Shown here: piece by piece, positions 1 through 9,505 of the stretch
Position numbering within the stretch: the stretch's first letter is position 1
Layout of the letters: each line of letters starts with the position of its first letter
The notes under the pieces: generated by a model
Told to the model about the DNA's origin: nothing
Databases searched by the model: none
The model's input: the letters and a program-made list of their open reading frames with translations, nothing else
Translations under genes and position numbers: made by a program
Assembly (NCBI GenBank): GCA_019425655.1
Contig: NQWY01009696.1
Coordinates: forward strand, 1 to 27,503
DNA: 27,503 nucleotides
Direction: 5' to 3'
Origin: Rhizophagus prolifer
Lineage: Eukaryota > Glomeromycota > Glomeromycetes > Glomerales > Glomeraceae

Positions 1-817
1 ATTAAAGCGTGCAGTCACGTCATCATGAGCTTCAGTCCTATAACGTGAATGCACATCCTATTAAGATATATAAGTATATATTATTGAAGTAATAAGTAAT
101 ATAATAATATAATAGAGAATAGTCCAAACCATGGTAAGCGTGTATAATTGTTTTAATGATTTCATTGTCTTTAATAGTATGACAGTGATGCCACCACCTT
201 CTACTGTCTCAATAGTACGTGCTAGCAAATTTGGGGTCAATGCCTCAAAATCCTAAATTAAAAGTTTATAAATTTTAAGTGAATCGAAAATTCCTGACCT
301 TGTAAGAGCAATATATCATACCTGTAATACGCACATCCCATATGTATTACCCAAAATTTTATCTGTCTCTTTATAATATGTATATCGAATATTTGTTACG
401 GCAACAAATAGTTCAAATGGATCTTCTGTATTGGGTTCTCTTATGCCACGTTTAATTTCTTTTTTTATTTTTGCCTCCCTTTTCTTACGATGACTGTCCA
501 ATAGAATAATATGTTAGAAATTCAATAACTACTATTGAGAAGGAAAAAAATTCTTACCTGCTAAACCCTAATTCTTTCTTATAACACCATAAAACTGAAG
601 GCCGTGCAGTAACTTGAGCTTGTGAAAGTAACCAGTGTAAATTTACTACCTAAACAAAGAAATATTATTATCTATATTTTTTAATTCAACGACAATAAAA
701 TAAGCTACGTACCTGATCTTTGCCTTTATCTCCAACAATGACAAAGAAAGTACGATGTTTATTTTGTACCCCATTTTTTACTAATGTATTTATTCTCGAA
801 TCTATAACTTTCTTCAT
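1..817 (-). CDS. KRE33: RNA cytidine acetyltransferase (Kre33/NAT10), N-terminal part, runs off the window
   Basis: Kre33/NAT10 makes N4-acetylcytidine in 18S rRNA and tRNA and is needed for small-subunit assembly in the nucleolus. Five exons were read on the minus strand: 817-713, 649-558, 493-322, 252-130 and 57-1. All junctions are GT-AG and the frame stays open for 183 codons before the window edge. The protein starts MKKVIDSRINTLVKNGVQ. It contains SHRKKREAKIKKEIKRG, KETDKILGNTYGMCVLQ, TPNLLARTIETVEGGG and DVHSRYRTEAHDDVTARFN, which match the N-terminal domain of yeast Kre33 almost residue for residue. The ATG at 817 is chosen because the yeast protein starts at the same place. The helicase-like and acetyltransferase domains lie outside the window. 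The 5' end faces MAK16. Identification is very secure; exon ends are inferred. Confidence 0.95.
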
Positions 818-966
818 ATTTCATAAAAAATGAAATTTTTTTTTATCAATCAGTAAATTTTTGACTGATCTGACTGATCTGCTTAATTTATATCTGTCGA
901 TCCCAAAATTTACATTGCCTAATCTAGATTTATCAAAAAAAAATTTTACCTTAGATATTATTGAGG
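818..966. promoter_or_regulatory. Shared divergent promoter of KRE33 and MAK16
   Basis: Only 149 bp separate the two start codons, so the two ribosome-assembly genes must share this stretch. It holds two head-to-tail copies of TGACTGATC at 862-870 and 871-879, and an inverted partial copy (ATCAATCAGT) at 845-854. These are candidate binding sites for a common regulator. No TATA box is obvious; the rest is A/T runs. The promoter role is inferred from layout. Confidence 0.6.
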
Positions 967-2234
967 ATGTCAGACGAAGTTGTATGGCAAATCATAAATC
1001 AACAATTTTGTTCTTATAAAGTCAAGTAAGCTTTTTTAATTCATTTATTTGGCATTGATTTTCTTTTCATTAGTTGCTCAAATATCGAAATTTCCTTTAG
1101 AACTGTAACTCAGAACTTTTGTCGGAATGAATATAATGTTACAGGGTTTTGTAGTAGACAATCATGCCCTTTAGCTAATTCTCAATACGCAACAGTTCGG
1201 GAGATTGATGGTATTAATTTTTTAAACTTTGTTTTTTTTATTATTGTTATTTTCCATTTTTATAATTTTTTATATGATATTTAGGTGTAATTTATTTATA
1301 CAAAAAAAATCCGAACCGAGCAAATATGCCAGCTAAAATGTGGGAACGGGTCAAATTCTCAAAAAATTATTCCAAAGCATTAGAGCAGGTATGCTAACCT
1401 TTATTATCTTTCGATCTTAAACCTTTATAACACGTTCTAATATTAAAATCAGATTTCTTTGTATCAAAAAATATACTATAGATTGATAATGAATTAATGC
1501 ATTGGCCAAATTTTTTGGTTCATAAATGTAAACAACGTTTAACTAAAATTACACAATATTTAATACGGATGAGAAAATTAAGATTAAAAGATCGGTAATT
1601 ACATTCATTGCTCTTTTTCAAATTACTTATTTCTAATATAATCATTTCTTAAATTCTCCAAAAGACCGAAACTTGTTGGTATCAAGAAGAAAATTGAGAG
1701 GCGTGAGGCTACAAGGGAACGAAAAGCTGAAGCAGCAGCACGATTAGATAAGACTATTGAAAAAGAATTGATTGGCCGTCTAAAAAATAAAGCTTATGGC
1801 GACATGCCACTCAATGTTAATGAAGAAGTATGGAGATCAGTCTTGGAAAGTGATAAAGTTGAGGCAGAAGAAGATATCACTAGTAGAAGATATTCTCGAG
1901 CATCATCAAGAGGTTTATTTCTGTTTAAATAATTTATTCGATTTAAATACATATATAATGCTTAAAAATAAACATTCATAGAAGAACGAAGAGGAGAATA
2001 ATGCCACTGAAAGCCTTGAGAATAAAAGAAGAACTATAGATAAAGATCTTCAACCAAAAAAGAAAAAACGTGAGCATTTATTTGGGATTTTTCTTTGTTT
2101 GTTATTCGATAAATCTGATAATAACATTTACTTTCAAATTAAAAAAATAATTTTCAATTAAAGGTGGAACATATGTAGAAGTCGAATATGAACATGAACA
2201 TGAGCAGTCTATTTCCAAAATACCTACTTGGTAA
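967..2234 (+). CDS. MAK16: 60S ribosome assembly factor Mak16
   Basis: Mak16 is a nucleolar pre-60S assembly factor. Seven exons keep one frame: 967-1025, 1101-1210, 1285-1388, 1482-1594, 1665-1912, 1992-2069 and 2164-2234. They give 260 aa, close to the family's usual 260-310. The product begins [20 protein letters not shown] and continues through [20 protein letters not shown], a cysteine-rich segment typical of the family. It then has [48 protein letters not shown] and [20 protein letters not shown], and ends with a basic stretch and [14 protein letters not shown], as in human MAK16. The fifth intron (1913-1991) is the least certain: its acceptor was chosen to hold frame, and another AG lies 10 nt upstream. 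It is divergent from KRE33, another ribosome-assembly gene. Confidence 0.95.
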
Positions 2235-2439
2235 TCTGATTTAGGGTTCATTCGGCATTCTATTATCCATCTAAAGATTTTCGTAAAAAGAGCTTTAGAT
2301 AAATATTATAATTAAGGCATTAGAATAAATAAATACCAAATTGAAATTTTTTTTAGAATGTTGGCACTATTCGGTAATAAGTTATAATTTTCCACTAATA
2401 TTTATTATATTCATTAATAGCATACAAATATTTGTGTTA

Positions 2440-4310
2440 GTCTATAATCAATGGATCATCTTCGCTGCTTCCCGAACCCCTTATTACAGTTTATCATCTT
2501 AATTGATTCTTGAAACTTTGTATCAATATTCGATTCCTAACACAAAATCGAACCGTCATCACAAACTCATTGTCTATCTTTTGAAAAGTCAACTTGCCGG
2601 ATTGTGCTTTCACATGAACCTGAATCAAGGAGAGTAGGTTTCTTGATAATTGCACTTTCACTTACGCAAGAATTACTTCCACTTGCTAATGCATCAGATT
2701 TTTCCCTTTCATTATCGAATATTCCGTCTTTTTCTTTTCGATATAGTCGTCAATATGATGTGGAATATCCTGTAATCCCATAAATAAATTTTTCCCCGTT
2801 GCAAGCATTCGAAAGTCATATGAAAATCCAAAGTGAATAAACGAAATATCACAGTGACTGAATTCCAATTCACAAATTATATCGAAGCTCGCTTATTGCT
2901 AGAAAGTCAACCCCATTTTGCTATTAGAATATAGAAAATAAAAAGGCATTATTTTAATTTGTTTGATAAAATTAATAATTATATCACACTCTTACCTTAC
3001 TAGGGCAGCTGGTCCACCTACAACTACTGTTGCAATGTTAGGCTTATCGAACGCCACTAATTCTACATCAGACTACCACAACACGATCTTTGTATCAGCC
3101 GCACATCTCAAGAGTAATAAATCACCGTACCATCTTATACAGTCAACAAAGTTGTTGTGCAATTGAGTTGTTAAAAATATAGGATTGTGTACAATCAGTG
3201 TTTTTTGCGTATCATGCAACGAACAACATTCTGACTGTGGTGATTGCTGAGAATGAGATAACGAAGATTTTAAATTAAAGGTCGATGCTTGATTACTGGC
3301 GTACATAACGTCCAAATTTTCACCGCGTGTTCCATTCCAGAAGAACTAAGAAATCACTGGTTAAATGCACAACTTAAAGAACATAAGCATACATCTAAAA
3401 AGAAGAGTTTTAATGACAAATTTAGAAATTACAATGCTCAAAACCGACTCACGATGGCTACAATCTCCGGCAAAGATCGCAACGGTCTGCATGGTCTTCA
3501 AGTTCCACAAACGTATAGAAAGATCTTTACTCGCAGAGAAGGGTAAAGATGGTTCTCTTGGATGAAACTTTATTTCATTAAAATTTTAAATTTTAAATTT
3601 AATTATGACATTCATTATAAAATTAATCGAATCAAAGTGAATTATATCAGACTTACGTCACCAAGAGCTTATTGGTACAAAATACAAATTTAACGAAATA
3701 TTTAGTCACACAAGCTGACAAGCAGCTTAATTAAATCGATCCGTAATATAAATATGTATCCAACACTTGTGTTTTTGATTTGAATAATTCTTGTAGCTCC
3801 AGCCACGGCAAGTAACGGCACTCCTACGTTCGGATCAACCGACCAAGCGCAGCAATAAAAGTTCTCCCCTTCTACGGTATAAACAAAAAAAATGCACACG
3901 TGTAAATTTGATTTAAACAGTTTACATCGCCATCCACATAGGTTTGGACTACGTTAAGCGCCACAGTTCAAGGCGATCAATTATAACCTAAACTAATAAA
4001 GTTAGTAAGGCGGTAAAAAGGCAAAATACGCGTTGTGTTAAAGCAATATATTTACATTACGTCCGCGGCTAAAAAGTCTTGAATGAATTGTTTGCATAGA
4101 ATACCAACAACAGCAAAAATAGTGTTATCTTGCGAGTCATAGCGATTGAAACATAGTAGGAAGTTTTTGTCGATTCCTTTTAAGAATAGTTACGGTATGT
4201 GCGTTTTAATAGACATAGATAACCTTATGATAAAGAAAATACCTCGTCCATACCATAATAGTATGTTTCAAGCAACATTTTTCTGATTTCGACATGTTCC
4301 TCAATGAATA
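2440..4310 (-). pseudogene. Decayed EED/ESC-type Polycomb (PRC2) WD40 gene
   Basis: EED is the WD40 propeller subunit of PRC2 that reads H3K27me3. Minus-strand fragments follow EED order. TIFAVVG lies near 4120, VVQTYVDGD near 3930, GENFYCCAWSVDPN and PLLAVAGATRIIQI at 3870-3775, and NEIKFHPREPSL plus SASKDLSIRLWNLKTMQTV at 3580-3470. GMEHAVKIWTL follows near 3330-3307, NNFVDCIRWYGDLLLLRC near 3150-3090, EFSHCDISFIHFGFSYDF at 2868-2800 and TIRQVDFSKDR near 2600. No single frame or set of GT-AG introns joins them. A stop follows the KIVLW motif near 3073, another sits after the last motif near 2566, and frame breaks occur near 3345 and 2790. Intron-like gaps persist, so it is not a processed copy. 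Motifs are well kept, suggesting fairly recent decay. A misassembled or error-ridden active gene is the alternative. The ORFs on the opposite strand here are chance. Confidence 0.82.
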
Positions 4311-4508
4311 CTGAATACGAAGTGAACGAAACGAAAAAATCAAAACCGCGTCGAAAATATTTCTGATCTACAGTACATATAAATACTGCGTGAAATTTTC
4401 ATTGGCCAATCATTTAAATATGAATTTCCGTAATGCTGATCACGATTAAAAATTTATTTTTATTTCATATTTAATTGTTCCCTTTTTAATTCTTTTTAAG
4501 CAGTAAAC
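4311..4508 (+). promoter_or_regulatory. Upstream region of RTF1
   Basis: This AT-rich stretch lies between the EED relic and the RTF1 start codon. A pyrimidine- and T-rich run sits directly before AGTAAACATG. The minus strand stays open for some 30 codons at its left end, which might be the 5' end of the old EED gene. No clear regulatory motif was recognised. Confidence 0.35.
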
Positions 4509-6220
4509 ATGTCTGATATAGAAGACGAAATTCTTGCACTCACTGGTGATGTTGGTGAAAATTCAAAACGTTCCGAACAAGCTTCTGAGCCGGGTGGCTC
4601 ACAGTCTGGATCTGGTGAAGAAGACATACGTACTTCTCAAAAAAGGAAGAATAGAGGTTCAAGGTCTCCATTGCCTGAAGACGAATACTTTGAAGATGGT
4701 GGTAAAGATAAACGCCGAAGAGGTTCTCCTGGAGAATATGGGCCAGATTTATATCATGATAGAAATGATAGAGAAAGACTGGGAAACTTAAACGAACTTG
4801 CACGAGAAAGGATCTTGGCAGACAGAGCCGAAAAAAAACAACACCACTTGGATCTGCATGCAGTCCAACAGTTATTTGATCCATTAGATGATAAATCTAA
4901 AAGATCTTCACGAGCGAAGAAGGCAAGTAAAAAAAAATTTAATGAATTCAAACGTCGACGTGCTGAAAAGGAACAAAAAACAAAATCTGGTTCTCAAAGT
5001 CCCGAACTTGAACATGCCTCATCATCAAATGATGAATATGAAGGAGATGGCGAAAAAGATAGCGTTCAAGAAGTAAGTTCGTAACGTTCTCAAATTATTT
5101 GATTTAGAATGAATACTTATATCTTGTTTTTATTATCAGGATATTACACTGCAAGAACTTAGAACCATCCAAGTATCTCGACATATGCTTGTCAATTGGA
5201 TGTTCGCTCCATTCCTAGCTGATGCCATAGTAGGATGTTACGTTCGATTGCATATTGGAGATAGAGAAGACAAACAGGTTTATCGTTTGTGTGAGATTGA
5301 AGGCGTTGAGACTACAGAAAACAAATATTACGTTGACAAGACTATTACAAATAAAGTACTCAGACTTAGGCATGCTGATGCTGTTAAATGCTGGCCTATG
5401 GATATTGTATCTAATCAATATGTTGATCAAGTAAATAATTTTCTTATTTTTTTAGCAGCAATTATTAATATTCCAATATTTTTAGTCCGAATTTGAGCGT
5501 TGGTTAATTACTATGAAACATCATAATATTGAATTGCCATCGAAAGAACATACTGCGCGTAAACAAGAAGATTTAAATAAGGCTAAAGAGTATATACTTA
5601 CAGAAAAAGATGTTGAAAATATTGTCCAACAAAAGAAAGCCCTACGTGGCGAAAAGAAAGAGTTGACAATTGAAAAATCAAATTTAACAACTCTCAAATA
5701 TTTTGCAGAGCTTAGAGGAGATACGAAAGAAGCTAAAGAGTTAGATGCAAGGATTCGAGAGATTAGTGAAGAACTCGAAGCAAAATTTGCTGAACGTGAT
5801 CCAACTGATGACGTTTGGGCTCGTATTAATGCGAGAAACAAAAAGCAAAATAAAGAGGATGCCCGTATGGCGGAGCAGCGCAAGATTGAACTTGCCAAAG
5901 GAATTAGAAAATATGTTCCTCATGAGATTAAGAAAGAGCCTAACGTCAAAAAGCCTAAAGGGGAAGGATTTGAAGACAATGACCGGACAGTCGGAATGTG
6001 CGAATTTAAAAAATTAATTTATATTTCCGATATTCCACTCAAATTAAAGACAGACCCCTATTGGAATTATAGTGAGGAGAGTGAGAAAGTTGAAGTGGAA
6101 TATTCCAATAAATATTCGCAATTCCGTGAACGTATTGACTCTAATCGATCCCTATCCTTTCGGGATCTAATGCAAAGAAATCAATCTGAACAAATGAGCC
6201 TTCTATCGCATATGCTTTAG
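4509..6220 (+). CDS. RTF1: Paf1 complex subunit Rtf1 (Plus3 domain)
   Basis: Rtf1 works with the Paf1 complex on elongating RNA polymerase II and promotes H2B ubiquitylation. Three exons, 4509-5072, 5140-5430 and 5486-6220, all phase 0, give 529 aa (yeast 558). Residues 1-188 are acidic, serine-rich and then lysine/arginine-rich, starting MSDIEDEILALTGD. They include the segment around LFDPLDDKSKRSSRAKKASK, which fits the histone-modification region. The Plus3 domain (about 189-300) contains DITLQELRTIQVSRHMLVNW, IVGCYVRLHIGD and YRLCEIEGVETTENKYYVDK. A long charged coiled coil follows (EKDVENIVQQKKALRGEKKE, KYFAELRGDTKEAKELDARI), as in other Rtf1 proteins. The start is the first ATG, just after a T-rich leader. 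The short ORFs in other frames are shadows. Confidence 0.95.
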
Positions 6221-6530
6221 CGGATCTTAATTTAAATGTTTTGTATCATTTAATTATAATATATTTCTGAATAAACAAATGATTTGCTTGTTTTATATAA
6301 ACGTTAAATACGATCGGGTTTCATTTTTATTAAAAGATATTTAGTATTTTAACAAAGTTCAAAATAAAAAAAAATCACATTTATAATTTAAATATATCCG
6401 TAGCTCATTTCAAAAGAACATTCAATAATTTCATTAGGGACATTAGAAAAGATGTGATTGATATGTCATTTTAACCCGGGAAGGAAAAAGTTGAAAAGTT
6501 GAAAAAGAAATGTTGGTATTTACTTCAAAG
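6221..6530. other. RTF1 3' flank, no gene seen
   Basis: AT-rich downstream sequence with AATAAA-like signals soon after the RTF1 stop (AATAAACAAATG at 6271-6282). There is a short GAAAAAGTTGAAAAGTTG run around 6482-6500. I see no supported coding sequence or RNA gene here. Confidence 0.5.
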
Positions 6531-6539
6531 AGCCAAATA

Positions 6540-7395
6540 AAGAATTATTTGGAAGAAATTTGGCAAAGAACCTAGTGCTGTTATTCAATTATGGAGGCAG
6601 ATTTTTTGAATTTTGAATAATATTTGGAGTTATATTTCAAGTAAGTCTTATATTATAGACGAGTTCTATTCAAGGATCAATTGCAGCTTTATTTAGTAAA
6701 AAAAAATTACCATTAATGGGGGACGTCTAAAGCGGGGCAAATCACGAGACTTAGCAAAAAATTCGTTTTTCCTAAGTAAAACTTTTTACTATATATACAT
6801 AACCTTTTAAATACACATACTAAGTGTATTTTCCCCTGCTCTGCAAGTTTGCTTAGGGCATGAAATGAGGTTTTGAATGTTGTTTTTGATTTATTTGACT
6901 TTTTTTCTTCGTTAAAAATTTATTTATCCATTTTTGGATATGATCGGCAAAATTCATTCACTCATATGTAAAGTCAAAAACAGTATTCAAAATCCACTTT
7001 TTTTGCTTAAGTAAACTTGTAGAGCAGGCCAAAATACGTTTATATTATAATTTTCAAGTTTGCATTAATTATGGTTCATAAAAAAATTAATATAATCATA
7101 TTATATCGAATCACGTGATTTGCCCGCTTTAGACGACCCCCATTAAATGGCAATAGTTATTGAAGCAAAAAAAGAAGTACGATACAAAAGTTAATTCTCA
7201 TAGTAATAATCCAGTTCCCTGAGATGAATTTCGTAATTTGACTTTAATATAGCTGAAGAGAATTAGTTAGTTTTTTTAAGAAAATTTGGGAAGGGAATAC
7301 ATTTCAGTGTCAATACATAAACTTTCAGATAATAAAAAAACTCAAATGGAATGAACATAAATTAAAAAACTGGAGAATCTAATAAATCAAAGGAC
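6540..7395 (+). pseudogene. Relic of a paralogue of the downstream tandem family, interrupted by an inverted-repeat element
   Basis: Direct DNA comparison with exon 2 of copies A-C shows decayed homology. At 7151-7215 the bases around GTTATTGAAGCAAAAAAAGA align with copy C's GTCATTAAAGCAAAAAATGA (the QVIKAK motif). At 7245-7265 TTTAATATAGCTGAAGAG aligns with copy C's TATAATATAGCTACGGAA. At 7275-7390 GAAAATTTGG, CATAAACTTTCAGATAAT and CTCAAATGGAATGAACATAA align with the C-terminal ends of A and B. The 5' part (6540-6716) is much weaker, but deleting the element at 6717-7142 gives ACCATTAAATGGCA, which lines up with copy C's ACATTAATGGCAG. Many stops and indels are present; no product is expected. 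The right half is well supported, the left half is tentative. Confidence 0.6.
6717..7142. mobile_element. 426-bp non-coding inverted-repeat element (MITE/foldback type) with TTAA target duplications
   Basis: The left end TGGGGGACGTCTAAAGCGGG and the reverse complement of the right end TGGGGGTCGTCTAAAGCGGG match with one mismatch. The match runs on into (G)CAAATCACG with one indel. TTAA flanks both ends (6713-6716 and 7143-7146). An inner pair of inverted arms is also seen: TTCCCCTGCTCTGCAAGTTT from about 6831, against AAACTTGTAGAGCAGGCCAA at about 7014-7033, continuing towards the centre near 6935. The whole element could fold into a long hairpin. It encodes no protein. TTAA duplication fits a piggyBac-type mobiliser, although the termini do not begin CCC as the founding family does, so assignment to a superfamily is inference. 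It lies inside a relic gene. Confidence 0.8.
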
Positions 7396-7429
7396 AACTT
7401 TTTTGCAGTGGCTGAATATAAAAGATCTG

Positions 7430-7674
7430 TCTTAAGTTGGGTTTTGTGGTTTTTTTTGAGCATTGTATATATCTTAGATTATGTCTCATTCAAATCCGCA
7501 TTTATGTTATTTATGTCATTTATCTCACAATATATAATAAGTTTATAAAGCTACATAAATAGCAGAATCATTCGAAATGATACTACAAGACATGTTATTA
7601 AAGCAAAAAAGATTTTATTAAAAACACAAATTTCTCAATTAAAACAAGAGATCAATTTTGAGGTAGATCAATAA
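7430..7674 (+). pseudogene. Second relic fragment of the tandem family (exon 2, first half)
   Basis: GCTACATAAATAGCAGAATC followed by ATTCGAAATGATACTACAAG and TTATTAAAGCAAAAAAG (7550-7612) aligns with copy C's GCTACATTAATGGCAGAATC and its QVIKAK region. Upstream, TGGTTTTTTTTGAGCATTGT and the following TTAGATTATGTCTCATTC (7448-7495) resemble copy A's FFW...NYISDKS region. An in-frame stop (ACATAAATA for ACATTAATG) and a frame break show it is dead. It ends before a short open stretch closing at 7674. It cannot be the same copy as the relic to its left, because that one ends with the C-terminal region. Confidence 0.6.
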
Positions 7675-7833
7675 TTTTTTTGTTATACGATCACGTGTCT
7701 TCACCGCTTCTAATTATAATAGATCGCGTATTTTCAGTTAACAAAGTTTCCATTTTCTAAAGAGTCCTGTTGTAATATAAAAAAAAAAAAAAATTCCATT
7801 TTACAATTTTCTTTTTGAACAAAAAATTAAACA
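7675..7833 (+). promoter_or_regulatory. Upstream region of copy A
   Basis: AT-rich leader with a GC-richer block GATCACGTGTCTTCACCGC at about 7690-7708. This block includes an E-box-like palindrome CACGTG and is followed by TAATTATAATAG as a possible TATA-like stretch. A 14-A run lies before the start codon. The promoter role is inferred. Confidence 0.35.
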
Positions 7834-9269
7834 ATGTATAAATTACAATATGGGTATAATAAAAAAGAAAGCAACGGAGAGAAAAAATATGCCATATTAG
7901 ATCCTTCAGAAAAATATTCAGTAATTTCATTAAGCAGATTAAAGAGTGATGGTATTGATATAGAAAAATTGAAAGATGGTTCTAAATTGGAATTAAATCT
8001 TTTAATTGGAAAAGAAGAAATTCAAAAGAAAATTCCGGTTATTCTTTCAGTAAAGCCAAAGGAAGAATTTTATCTAGGAAATGATTTTTTATCATCTTAT
8101 TCAATAGAGAAAATAGGCAATCCACCAAAATATTATTTAAGACAAGAAATAGATAATATGGACGAAAGTTTTTATATTTCTGTAGAAGAATATGAAATTT
8201 CAGTAGAAGAATATGAAAGGGCCCCTAAAAAATTGTTAAATATTTTTACTATTTCTTTAATTATTGCAGTTTTTTCGATAATTTTACTATATTATCTATC
8301 AATAGTTGATAAAAATGTGTTTCAATCTTCTACGGAATTATTAAATATGCCAATGTATGGGCACTCCTCTGAATTTAATTTTAGCGAATTTATAATGTAT
8401 GCTGAGGAATTAGGACATGAAATAGATTCATTTAAATTACCATGTAAGTTTTTATAACAAAAATTAATTTATTCAAATTAAACTTCTATCTTATAATTCT
8501 TTCTTTTTAAAAAAAATACTTAGCAAAAGAAATGATGAAACAAAATATTGTAGAGTGCTATAGTTCGGCTAATAAATTTGATAAAATTATGGCAACCAAA
8601 CCTCAATTAATAGTGAATTTTGATGATTTGTGCTCGAGAATGGAAATCGCAAAATCTTCCTATATAAAAATATATAGTGATGGAGTGTATTTTTTTTGGG
8701 TATTTGAGAAATGTATTAAAAACATTTTGAATTATATCTCAGATAAGTCACTTATGATTTACATTCATCGCACAATAGATAATAATGAAGAAAAAGCTCT
8801 TTCACGTTCTATTGAAGAATTAATTGATACTTTAAGGACTTTTTATTTTTCAGTAAAAGAAGCTTACGAAGCTACGTTAGGAGCAGAATCGCTTCGTATA
8901 GGTACTCATGAACAAGTTATTAAAGCGAGATCTGTTCCTAACAGTATAAGTTCTTGGAATAAAATTAGTAACTACATTATTTCAATATTTGATAAAACTG
9001 GAGAAAATAGTTTAATAATTGGTGATGAAATAGCAAATATCGAAGTTTTTATAAAAAATGCATCTGATGATTTAGAAGGAATTGCAAAAGTTTTATCAAA
9101 TTTTAAAGAAAATTTGGAAAAGTATTCAAATGTGTTTCATAAATTATTAGTTAATATAAGATCTTTAAAATGGCTCAAATTGAATGAACATGAAATTGAA
9201 AAAACTACAGAGCTTCTGAATATAATCGAAGAGAGTCACAAAAACTTTAAGTCAAAATCAAAACAATAA
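7834..9269 (+). CDS. Tandem family copy A: retropepsin-like N-domain, one membrane segment, helical C-domain
   Basis: Two exons, 7834-8443 and 8524-9269 (GTAAGT...TTAG, phase 1, splitting a Ser codon after FKLP), give 451 aa. I do not recognise the family. Residues 1-105 are beta-rich (KKYAILDPSEKYSVISLSRL ... EFYLGNDFLSSY) and weakly resemble retropepsin-like folds; the usual active-site triad is not seen in standard form. A duplicated ISVEEYE follows. One membrane span lies at about 136-158 (IFTISLIIAVFSIILLYYL); there is no signal peptide, so N-in topology is likely. Exon 2 encodes a long helical region with YSDGVYFFW, QVIKARS, EGIAKVLSNFKENLEKYS and KLNEHEIEK, shared with copies B and C. 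It is first in a head-to-tail array of four. Function unknown. Confidence 0.85.
8176..8217 (+). repeat. 21-bp tandem duplication inside copy A
   Basis: Two adjacent 21-bp units encode ISVEEYE twice, differing at a single base (TCT versus TCA). They sit in the linker before the membrane segment. Copies B-D do not show the duplication. Confidence 0.85.
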
Positions 9270-9505
9270 TACACTTGTGTGCTTGGTGTTGATAAACATG
9301 AGTATTGTCAATAGTGGAAAAGAGATTATTATTTTTTGCTTCTTTATTTTATATTTTGTAATTATTTTTTTCCTAAATAAAAGTTTGTCTCGTGACCGGA
9401 ATTTTCCGATTTCGTTGATCTGCAAAATATGCCGATCATTAATTACATATTTGTATATTTGTGTAATTTGATCTATGATAGGAAATAAATTTTTATCTTC
9501 CTGAT

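Noticed and set aside
3289-3565. Overlapping plus-strand open frames
   Set aside because: They lie opposite the best-preserved EED segments; the minus-strand translation matches a known family and the plus-strand ones match nothing.
9277-9471. 64-codon hydrophobic open frame between copies A and B
   Set aside because: No family likeness and no splice site linking it to copy B; the hydrophobicity comes from T-rich DNA.
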